Positions 11,119-21,760 of a stretch of DNA of 64,000 nucleotides are shown piece after piece. The position numbers and the translations under genes are program-made. The notes beneath the pieces were generated by a model, which saw only the letters and a list, made by a program, of their open reading frames with translations, searched no databases and was not told the origin of the DNA. How positions within the stretch are numbered: position 1 is the stretch's first letter; each line of letters opens with the position of its first letter. The stretch is taken from positions 697,163-761,162 of the forward strand of contig VWZL01000529.1 of assembly GCA_013396915.1 (NCBI GenBank), given 5' to 3'. Origin of the DNA: Stercorarius parasiticus. Lineage: Eukaryota; Chordata; Aves; Charadriiformes; Stercorariidae.

Positions 11119-14100
11119 GGTAAGTTATTAGCAACATTCATTGGCAGGCTAAACAAGTCATTTGTACATGCATAATCCAATTACATTGCAACAGGTAAAA
11201 GAGCATCATGTTTCCTCAAAAAAATACAGGTGTGTGTGTGGTTTTTGGACACAATATCCTGGTAAATCCGGCTCAGCCTGAAGGAAACAGATGACATCTT
11301 TTGTTACATTGTAGAGCACAACATAAACTATAGCATAGCCAAGTTCACTTTTATTTCCTACAAGAAGCTGTAGGACCTCCCTCAGTTGGGGTTGGTATTA
11401 TGGGTATTGTGTATACCGCATACATCACTGGAATAACGTCTTAATTAATTTCATTTCTTTTGTTTACTATTCGCCCCACTACCACCTCCCTGAATCGTGT
11501 GGCCAAAAGATGCTCGACTGTAATCAACATGAACTACTGTATGAGCTTGGTTTTTATTGCATGAGAGGTAGTCAGCGTGAGGCCTCGTCTGCGCTCTGGA
11601 TTACTACGACAGTATGTTCGAAACCAACTCACGAGTGCAGAGACACAGAGTAAGTGTTCCAGCTGCCTTATGTGGGAACTTAAAACTGTTTTTTTACTGC
11701 TCCTTCCTGGCTAGGTTCAACCTCTGACGTAGCCAGAGAATTTGATATGCCAAAAAAAGCAATTCTATTTATGTGCTAAAGCCTAGAAGGAGAGAGGGGA
11801 GGCACTTTCTCACATTCATGCTTTTCTAGGCTGAGATCAGGAGCATGCTCTTAGTTAGCCACCCCCTTCTTTGCAAATCGGAAAGATTAGTCTCCTTTTT
11901 TGATTGGCATACAGTACTAGCAACCCTCACTCTGGGCTGGCACCATCCTGGGGAAAGTACAGGGAAACAGGGGTAGGAATCGCAAATATTCTTACAATTA
12001 AGCTTGCCAGAGAGAGATGTAATATGATGAATTGTCATTGATTTAATCTCCTGTTCTTTCTTCCAAAAGTCATACATAATTGAGCTCTGCACAGACATGA
12101 AGTTAACTGGTTTTTAAATACTACAAGCCCCAGAATAAGGTCCCAAAATGCAAGAGAGCCAAAGGAAAGTCAAATGAATTGCTCTGACTGGCAAGCAGTC
12201 AAACCTGCTGTATTTCACACATTTATCTTCCACGAGACAGTGCACATGTTCAAAATTAAGCTTAAGTGTAACTGGTCGAATCCCTAGGCTTGACTGTAGG
12301 TTAGGCCTACAGCTGCAGTAGATTTGGGCAGCTACATCATCCACTCGCATGGAAGCTCACCGAGTTCCATGGAGGACCAACAGCAGCTCAGCCTCATCTG
12401 TGTAGGCATGTAGGAATCAAGTACTATAATGCCTGGTTATAGTAACCAAGTAAATTGTTTTGATTTCTTAGGAATGCCACTGTTGAGCCTTTTCATTTGG
12501 ACCTTAGTATCTACGACTTCTAAACTGAATTCAGTGAGGCTGTTTGCAATGTTTATGCTAAGTACATATTGATGCCTGTGCAAGATCGGAGTCCAAGCAG
12601 ATGAAGCAGAAAAAAAATCTGAGATGTGCACTGCCAATTAACTCTTGCACATGAAATGAAAGTCTATAGATTTGGAATATACAAATAATATCCTACCCAT
12701 GTTATTCCTCAGCTGTTGATGCTTAGTAACTGTAAGCAATAGAACTGTTTTTACAGGCATGGTTACAAGCAGTATTTGGAGTCAGAATTAATAATATGTA
12801 AAGAATAATAATTCTGAAAGATATCCCAAACTTGTGAATAGTCAAGCACAAATGAATGCATTTGTAGGAAAGTAATCAAGATCAACCAAGATTTTTTTTT
12901 TAAATGTTAAATTACTGAATGTACTATGAAGGACCAAACTTGTGATTTTAAACATCGCAATACTTTAAGCATCTTATACAATTTTCAAAACAAGTATTTG
13001 CATAATCAATTTTCTATCGAGTTATTTAGAAATTATGGTACTGACTGTTTTTTTCCAGTATCCTTTTCTTCGTCATCTCGTTATGGAAGTCCACAGTGAA
13101 CTTCTGTGCATAAAATTAAGGGTGCTGCAGGTGATGTTTAACATTACAGTGGTCAAAAGTAATGCCTTCTGCAACATTTGGGTAGCTGGGTACATAAACG
13201 CTTCGTATTTTCTTTCTTTCTTTCATTCCCTTGTATAACACTTTTCTATTGCTTTCAAAACAAAACAAAAAATTTATCTGATGCACCTAGGAACACATAC
13301 CCTTTCTAGTTACAGTCTGTAATTGTGTCCCTCTAAAAGAGACACTGTCTACCCAGTACTCAAAAGTAGCACTGGCTTTATACGTTAGGCTTCTAGAAAG
13401 CAACTATTTGCCTTTAACATTCATCTTCAAAACAGCGAAGTGAGTTTCTGTATACCTTTCTAGCTGACATAATAGCATAATCACAGTGGAAAGACTCTGA
13501 GGACCTCCTTTTACAAGTATGCTACACAAGAGGCGTACAGGAAATCAACAGATTTGGGGTTTTTTTTTTGTAGAATGAGCACAGGGATATGGGCCATCAG
13601 CAAAGAATGCTCTTTTAGCTATTTAGGTTTTGACATTTTGGCCTGCTAAAGAATTGGTGCAGGGCTGTTTCCCCATCCGAAATTAAAGGCTGTTAAAAGC
13701 AAAGAAGCTCGGTAAGGCAATGTAAAATTGACAACTAATCTAAATATTACTCTTCTAATGGCATTCTCAGAGTCTGAGCAAGGTATAAATATTAGAATTT
13801 ACTGCATTTCATACATGTGCGTATGGGATCTAATCTCACCCAAAAAGTGTGACATTATTCCCAATTCATATTAACTTTGTGCAACAATGAGAGAAAATAC
13901 AGAATTCTTTGCTGTTGAAATACGGAGAAATCATGAAACAGTTAATTATACAAAGGAAAGTAGATAAAGAACCAAAGAAGAGTCTTGCTACTGGTTACAA
14001 CAAAGAAAATATACCTAATATCCTAATACAGAACCATCATAATGATCTCTCTGGATACCACAGTGGTTTAATTTTATGATGGCTTTTTACGTGCTAAATA

Positions 14101-16110
14101 AAGTATCTGCTTCAGACAATCTAGCAGTAACAGATAAAGAACAAGAACTTTGCCATGCATTTTGGTGGAGGAAAAGACTGCAGACATCAGATGCCAGCAG
14201 CTTGATTTCTTACTCGTTTTATAGTAAATCACATAGACACAATCCAATATACAAAGAAGAATCCCATCCGGAAAAGCCCACTGAAATTTCTTTTTGGTCC
14301 AGTGATGCAATTTTAGTAAGTAAGCACTATAGGTCCACCCCACTCTGAGAGGTGGAGATTTAGGGAGATCTGAGCATTAGGTGCAAGACAAAAAGCACAC
14401 TCTTCATGTCTGTAGAGTTCCAAACACTGTTTAATTTTTAAAACTTAAACTTCACATGTGATTAATTCTTAGTGAGGAATGAATGTTTGAAAATAATTAG
14501 TTTAGAAAAAAATTATAAAGGAACAAGAACAATGCTTTTGCTAATTAGAGAGAAAGCTTAACTAAGGTAAAAGTTGCCATCTTTGCATTTATGCTTGCAC
14601 AGCAAAATACACTCATCAGCATTTATTTCTCAGCTAATAGTCAGGTCTTGTTTGAGACTCAGCTGAAAAAAAAATTTATTGTGATCTGAATTTGTTATAC
14701 TACATTTCAACCACTAAAGAATACCAGTAACACTTATTTCAAGAACTAAAAATACCTAATTTCTAACCTCAAATTGGAATGATAATTTTCAACTTTGACT
14801 TCAAGATAGATGACAAAGCAAGTTTAATATATTTATGTAAAATGTTATTATTGGTGATCCAATCGCAAATATTTTTGTACAATGTTAAGCAAATACAAAG
14901 ATAATTGAAGATCTTGCCTGTATTTCTTCAACACAGTTGAAGAAGCTATTCTCAGTTTTCTTTGCCTGGAAAATACTGAGGATTAAACTTACATTAATTT
15001 TGTTAATGTTACTGTAATATTCCTTGTTCAGGTGAATGTAACAAAGGAAGAGAGAGAGCATTCAGCACAGGACTACTAGAAAAGAAATGTGGGTTTGCAA
15101 TCCTGACTCTAACGCTGAATGTCCTTGGTGGACCTGACAAATCAACCCCCGGGCCACAAGCGCAATCATACATAGTAACACGACTTCAGAAAAAGGTGTT
15201 GCAAGTGTGGCTACACTGACTGGCACAAGGACATCAACAAAGAATAGTTCTGTTTGAATATTTATCACTGTGTGCTGCTCTTGTACAGCACTTACATCAT
15301 TTTGATGCTCAGGCGTAAAAGGTAAGTTACCCACTTCTGACTTTTTGAAGGAATCTCCTTACTCCTTCCCTTTTTGCATCCCTAATGTTCTGGGCCAGCA
15401 ACATCATACATTAGCAGAAGATACCCCTCTTTTATTGATGTAGACCATTAAAAGTAGCAGTCAATATGCAAATACATTTTAGTTTCATAGGAGACAACAT
15501 CTGGATCATTGCTCCAGGAGTACAAATAAGTAGCTTTACCATACTTCAATTAATTATTCATACGTCAAGACAGAATATGTTACACACTGCTGATTATATA
15601 TTACAACTTTGTGGTTTTCTTATTTATAAAATATGTAAGTATATTTGTCCACATTACCAATACACCTTCAGCCAAATGCTGGCTACAGTCATTTTTATTT
15701 ATAAAAGGAATAGAAACTTCCCTTCACCTTCAGAATTAATTCTGAGCAAATGTCACCAACCTTCCCCTTTTTCGTGCTGTCATAGATCAGTGGAAAGAAA
15801 AATGCTATTAAGATAACCTGCCTGAAATGGATTCAGCAGCTCTGATGAGATTTTAATTCATAAAAGTTAGAAAACTTTCTATTTTGTTACAGCTGTGCCA
15901 CTGACAGAGCTGCTGTGACTAGTTTCACTGTTCTCCATTGTAGTCTCTCTCTCCCTTTTCTGAGGTTTGTCAAAGATGGCAAGGAAGGAAAAAACCAATT
16001 AAAAAAGAAATGATGGTTTATAATACCACAAAACTTGACAGAGGAGATGGGTATATAAAACACCTACAAGTACATTGCTATCGCTTTTAAAACCTGCGAA
16101 ATACCATATA

Positions 16111-16137
16111 AAAATCCTGTTTTATGAACAGGATTTT
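16111..16137. repeat. Perfect 11-bp inverted repeat with 5-nt loop
   Basis: The arms AAAATCCTGTT (16111-16121) and AACAGGATTTT (16127-16137) are exact reverse complements around the loop TTATG. It could form a small hairpin in the OSBPL6 3'UTR if transcription reaches this far. Confidence 0.85.
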
Positions 16138-18359
16138 CAGTTTAGCGGAAGAAAGACACAGCTTACAGCGAAGCTAATGAATGAAGGTGGTTTACATTCT
16201 CTAGTTTAAAGAGCAAATAATGTATTTGCTTTTGTAAGCAGACTCCTTACAATATGTAATACAAAAATAAAATAAATTGCTGTAAATAAGCCATTTCTCT
16301 GAGCTTACTGAGATTTGCAGCATTCCTGTGGGTGCCATTCACTGTTCTAACGGAGCACAGGGAGATATCCTCCCCGAGAATAATGAAACCTTTATTTACA
16401 CACTTAGTCTAGATTCTTCTGTTAAAAACAAACAAACAAACAAAAAAATCAAAATCAAGCCCCCAAAAAAAGACCTTTCTCCATGAAACTACTTCTGAGT
16501 TATGCCAAAATTACAATAAATGTAACTAGGGATGGTAAAGTAGAAAATTATACTACTTTTTATATTAAATATACGTTTTCAATTTTGAGCACATTAATAA
16601 AAAAACCTTAGTTGGCACTGTATCCCTGCCTACCCCAGTGTCTATCAATACACGCTCTAAAGAGCAAATTCAAGTTTTATACTATTTTGATGACTGTTAT
16701 TTAATGACAGACAGGAAGAAAACCCAAGATAGTATTTTTAGCCCCAGCAGCTGCCCAGGTAAGTGGTTATGACACAGTAAACTTTGTTAGCTTTCTCCCA
16801 GCTCCGTCTATAACACAGGGTGACCCGTGATGCCGTTCTAATGTTTCTTACACACTTCTATCAATGTTATTCGTTTCCCCCCAGCTGGGACAAACTCTCT
16901 AACTTAACCTCTCCTATCATTTTAGCATATGAATACAAATAGCCCTTCCTTTCATGTGGATTTAATCTGAAAACTCTCCTTTACTTTCATTATGCAACGC
17001 CAGCACTAGTAGACATCTATAAAATAGAGTTAATTCCTCAGATTACAACTGCAGCTAACGGCACGTTAAACAGCAAGTGTTATCTCTGCACCAGACAACA
17101 TTCAAAATCCTATAAAACAAAGAGACCACACTAACCTTCCCTACACTAACAGAGCTTTGCTAGTGAAAGCAAGTTTTGCAAAACTCATGGAGAATTGGCA
17201 TATTCAGTCCTCTTGGTTATTGCACAAGCGCAAATGAACCTCCCCTCCCTTGCAGGGTACTCCTAAAAACTCAGATTTTTTGAGAGAAACTCTACGAGCA
17301 AGACCGCATTGCGCTGGCCTCCCCTCTGCCTGGTTCGAGGGTGAGAAAATCTCATGTTACCTCCACGGGAAACGGAGGGCATGGCCCAGATGCATGCTCC
17401 TCACCAGGTGCCCACGAGGGCAGGACGAGCGCTGGCTCCTAGTGTGCCTTAACGTTTGTGTAATTCACTTCCATAAAGCTCCGACAGTGTTCAGTAGGGA
17501 ATTAAAGGCAATATCTTTCAAAACTGTGTCATGTATACGTACTGCAATACTTGACATATGCCTAGCATGTGCTATTCAAACAAAACCCATAAATGCCGTA
17601 CAAGCTCATTTAGAGTCAGAAGTTCAAAAGGAGGGGGGAAAAAAAAAGGTAACGTTATTTGTAAGATGAAAAAAGTATTATAGTGGGAGTTCACTTTTAA
17701 AGCCAAATACAAAAAAGTTTATTTCATGCAACTTGCATCTGTCTAAAATTAGACCGGGTGCCTAGATGACTTTTTAAACACAGTGATACTGTATGAAAAG
17801 CAACTCATATTCAAATTGTATCTCCCAGTGAGATAACAATTTCTAATATGCCGAAAAATCTACCATTTTGTTAATACAGATCTAAATTAGGAATGAAGCT
17901 ATTTAAATCTTTATAAGGTATTACATTTGATGACAGTAGCTTTTTTTACCCTATCATATCCGCAGTACCAGAACAGGGAATGAGTTAAGGTACACTTTTA
18001 AAATACTAATTGAAAGTACAGTTCACTATTGTGAAACTAAAGCATGAGGTTGCGTATTTTATATGTTTTGAGAAAGCAGAGGAAAAGCAAAGGATATGTC
18101 TTTGTAGTGAAAGTTAGAACTTCTTAAATTGTTTAAAAGGTTTTAAATGTCAAATGATTTGCACTAATTTTCATCACATATCAAACCTATAGCAATTAAA
18201 TCTACTGAGTTGGTAAGTATTATTTTCATGCCTTCCAGAAGGAAATACTGCCTGAATGAATGGAGTGAGGTGGGCTGAAAACCGCCCGAATCCCCAGACT
18301 TGAAGGGCATTGATCAATGGCTTACACCCCACTGGCAGCCAGCAACAAGGACAGCCATG

Positions 18360-18760
18360 CAGGGGTTAATTTTGTGGCCCATGTCAATCAACATCTCACC
18401 AGAGACCTGGGCAAGGACAGAGACTACATGCTAACAAGTTTGTATATGACATTAAATTAGGAGGGTGAGACGGCACGCCGGATGTCAGAGCTTCAATCAG
18501 AAGGACGCTGCTCGGCTTGAGCACTGGGCCAGAAGACACTCCATGAGGTTCAACAGAAGTTCAGAGGTCTACACCTGGGGCGGAAAAATCCCATGCTGGG
18601 AAGGGGCAGCCGAGCAGCAGCCCTGCCGAAAAGCAGCAGGCACTTACAGTGGGTGCTGGGCTGCAAAGGAGCCAACAGCGCATTCCCATTGCAGCACGGG
18701 AAACCCCACTCTGCGCTAGGCTGGCAGGGGATGTGGAAAGCCCACTATCGCCCACGACTT
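18360..18760 (+). mobile_element. Old, diverged CR1 LINE internal fragment
   Basis: AACAAGTTTGTATATGACATT corresponds to the CR1 ORF2 end (AGTTTGCAGATGACACC). It is followed by a diverged GGAGGGTGAG block and then by TGAGCACTGGGCCAGAAG and CATGAGGTTCAACA, which align in order with the CR1 sequence for LDRWAEANCMRFNKAKC. The later 3'UTR with its terminal repeats is not seen. The reading frame is broken. The boundaries are approximate. Confidence 0.75.
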
Positions 18761-20254
18761 ACTGCTGGTGAAACTTCACAGGTTGTCTAAAAATTGTAAT
18801 TTGGACAGAAGCCCCCAGACCTATCTTCTGTTAACACATTCTCTTTAGAAACAGAACAAAATATGTCATGATGTCCCCCAAGGTTACAGGAAAAATTTAA
18901 TAGAAGATATTGCACAGAATCCAGAGAATTCTGCACTATAAGAAATTGCCTTACGGTGCATCTGCTAGCACTTTTCCATTTCAGATAAAGACTGCAAATA
19001 TTTTGTCATGCATGGTTTTGTGTTTCCTCTACTTAGTAGTTAACAAATATAACATTGAGTAGGCTTAAAAAGTGCCTTCAAGAAAAAGATTTAGCATACT
19101 ACCAATTTTTTTTAATTCTAAAAATGTTAATATTTTTCTTTCAATGAGTGTCAAATGAACAATTGTAAAAATTAATTAAACCAGCGATAGCATCTTTAGT
19201 GTTCACGAAGTTCCAATTTGCATTGCAAATAATGGCATTCACAAAGCACTAGCAGAACACGGTAAAACTGAAGACCTTATTTCTGCATTTAAATTAAAAA
19301 CCAGCTTTCAACAAAATTTGAGGACATGCAGTTTCTGTCTCTCAAATGTACTTGCAGTCCTACACACATAATGTTTCCTAATATCACGGTGAACTGCACA
19401 CAAAGACTTGAGCTTGAAGTGAGCAGTAATGTTTAATAATGTTGTTTTTAAGGAAAGTGACACAGGATAATTAATTGCTATTTTGCCCACAGTGTGCCAA
19501 TTTGTTTCATGGCGTAATGTCATTAAAGCAAGTAGGATGAAGTTAACCAAACATGATTAAAAAAACCCAAACTTTGACATATTTTCATTTTCTTATAGTA
19601 AAATCGCAAAACTAAAAAAATAAAATAAAAAAGACAGACTAGGTTCAACTAGAAAAGAAAAATATATCATTCTTTGAAAAAATCAAAATTTTCTTTGGAA
19701 GAAATCCTGTTAATCTGCACGTATTTTTTTAATATCAAATATTCATACGCCATTCATGAGCATTCACAATTCTTAAAAAGTCTACTTAATATTTTCTTCA
19801 GGTTTTCATAGTTCTTCCTTATACCAGAACTGAGTGAAGAAACTGGAATTCATTAGAAGCCAGTTGCTTTGCCGTGAAAACAAGGGGGAGAAGTAAATAC
19901 ATATTAAATAATCGAAGTGATCTCAGTTCTTTAGGGACCTGACTCTGCAAAAGGAAGAAGCAGGCGGAGAGCTGGGTATGCGTCGTAGTCTACTGAGAAC
20001 TGTTCAAGTTGCTCTGCTGGCAGGATCACATACCTATTTAATAATTTTTTTTAGGTCTCAGTACTGAAATCAATCTTAAATAGAAAAATTCAAGGGCACT
20101 ATGTATGCTGTATATGTGCAGAAATAAGTACAGTGTATATGCATGAAATCTAACCTATCATCAGTGCCTGGATGTATGATACGTGCATAAATGGAAGACT
20201 AGATCACACCATATGGAATGCAGTTTTTAACCTAATAAAATCACTTTTTTTCCT

Positions 20255-20284
20255 TTTATTAAAATCTGCCCTCCTGCTTTTATT
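20255..20284 (-). terminator. Candidate proximal OSBPL6 polyadenylation signals
   Basis: Two TTTATT words (20255-20260 and 20279-20284) read AATAAA on the minus strand, about 1.4 kb past the OSBPL6 stop. Either could end a shorter transcript. Confidence 0.3.
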
Positions 20285-21317
20285 GTTTCAGAGATTTTCA
20301 AATAGAAAGTGCCAAGCCTTCTCCCACATACTTTAACTGAGGCTTAGCAACATGTAAGAGATTTGGTTCGTAATCAAAAAATATAGAATCACTTTATGAA
20401 AAACGGTAAAATATAATTTTGCACAAAAGCTATTTTGGCAACACAAGTAGTAGTTGTGAGCTACAACGCATGGGAGCCTCTGCCAAACTCTCAAATATAA
20501 ATTTAGATAAGAAAAGTGTATGGGGAAAAAACAGAGCCAGTAAACAGTGCGTGTGGCAGAAAATAGTTGCATTTACAGCACTATCCGGCTTCTGGAGAGA
20601 AGCCAGAGACCTTCCGATTAAATCTTTCTGTGTTTTTAACGCTGTTGCAAAGCTTCAGGGAATTCCAATTGTATAAACAGTTACGGGTAAATGAGATTCA
20701 CTGTGAGACTATGTCCAGCCAGTGGTAAAAATGACGATTGCATCTCAGCATCAGTCATTCAGAATATGAACTTTCTGACTAGCAATTCATATGCACTTAA
20801 CAAAATTGCCTCAAATTCAACCAGTTAGCAGTTTCTTTTCAGTCTGATTATACAGTCAGCTTCCCAAAGCTAAAGCATGTACAGTAGATCTCATTCCTCT
20901 GAAATACAGTTAGATGTTCGGTTATCTTTTGATTTTAAATAATGCAGGTTCTCCAGTATTTATACCATGATAAAATTCTAGTGCTTTAAAAATCTGCCCT
21001 TCACACAAGCCTAAGCATACATATTTTAAAATTACTTACTGTACATCTTCATATTTTAAGGCATGAACAATGGCATATGAATGGGAACAGCTTCCAGAAA
21101 AGCGTACCTTTTTGACAAAGGTCAGTCCAAGCACATCACACAAAAGGACTAACCTGAAGCCAGAAATGACAGTGTTGTGACCCAAGAGTTTTTAACAAAA
21201 ATAGTTGAAACAAAATGGAATTTTTTCTCTTTTTCTTCCCTTTTTTTTTTTTCTTTTTTAATTTAACTTACATTACTCTTAATGTCTGTTTAAAGCACCG
21301 GTTGCAGTTTTGTGTTT

Positions 21318-21385
21318 ACCACCTCTTCTGAGTGACTTTGGATAACTCATCTGCTCCTTTAGTTCTGAATTTTCAGGTATGAAAC
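21318..21385 (+). repeat. Possible MIR-family SINE relic
   Basis: The string TGAGTGACTTTGGATAACTCA, then TCTGCTCCTTTAGTT and a late GGTATGAAA follows the MIR core order (TGTGACCTTGGGCAAGTTAC, CTCAGTTTCC, TCTGTAAAA). It is degenerate and next to an assembly gap. Confidence 0.3.
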
Positions 21386-21416
21386 TTTAAAAGGTTTCTG
21401 TTTCTTTTTTTTTTTT

Positions 21417-21442
21417 NNNNNNNNNNNNNNNNNNNNNNNNNN
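21417..21442. other. Assembly gap (26 N)
   Basis: A run of N sits at the end of a poly-T stretch and is followed by more T. It lies 210 bases past the OSBPL6 stop codon, within the 3'UTR. It is probably a homopolymer the assembler could not size. Confidence 0.99.
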
Positions 21443-21651
21443 TTTTAATGGCTGCTGCAAAATTAAAAAGATCCAGAAGTGGTCAGGGGCCTGGTCTAAT
21501 GCACTTCCAAAAGTCCGTTATAAAGATGAATATAAATGCAAATGATAGGTTTTTCCGTAGACCCACAAACCACGCTTAGCTATAAGAAACATATTGTGCA
21601 TAGTTATTTTTTTCTTCAGAGTGATATGTTTACTAGATCTACATTCTCAGT

Positions 21652-21760
21652 TTACCAGAGTACAGGAATTTCTACTTTACTAAAGCCAGGATCCTTTCGC
21701 AGTTCCCAGTAGGTGTCATTGGTAACCCAGGCTTCTCTTTGATTAGCGTCGATAACTTTT
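21652..21760 (-). CDS. OSBPL6: OSBPL6 last coding exon
   Basis: The exon encodes [12 protein letters not shown] and [20 protein letters not shown], ending in VLW and TAA. The acceptor is TTTCTACAG. Its first base completes the Lys codon begun in the preceding exon. This is the C-terminal end of the ORD. Confidence 0.96.

Larger units (their letters stand above)
10915..21651 (-). other. OSBPL6: OSBPL6 3' region: 3'UTR of uncertain length, then downstream DNA
   Basis: Immediately below the OSBPL6 stop codon is the 3'UTR. Its end cannot be fixed: AATAAA signals on the minus strand occur near (20279-20284, 20255-20260) and far (10909-10914). The interval has only one recognisable interspersed repeat of any size (old CR1 at about 18360-18760), plus a T20 run at 11099-11118 and a perfect hairpin at 16111-16137. 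The low repeat load fits either a long UTR or ordinary intergenic DNA. Confidence 0.45.

Noticed and set aside
15466..15816. 116-codon plus-strand open frame in the OSBPL6 3' region
   Set aside because: Its composition mirrors the AT-rich background and no motif or splice context supports a gene.
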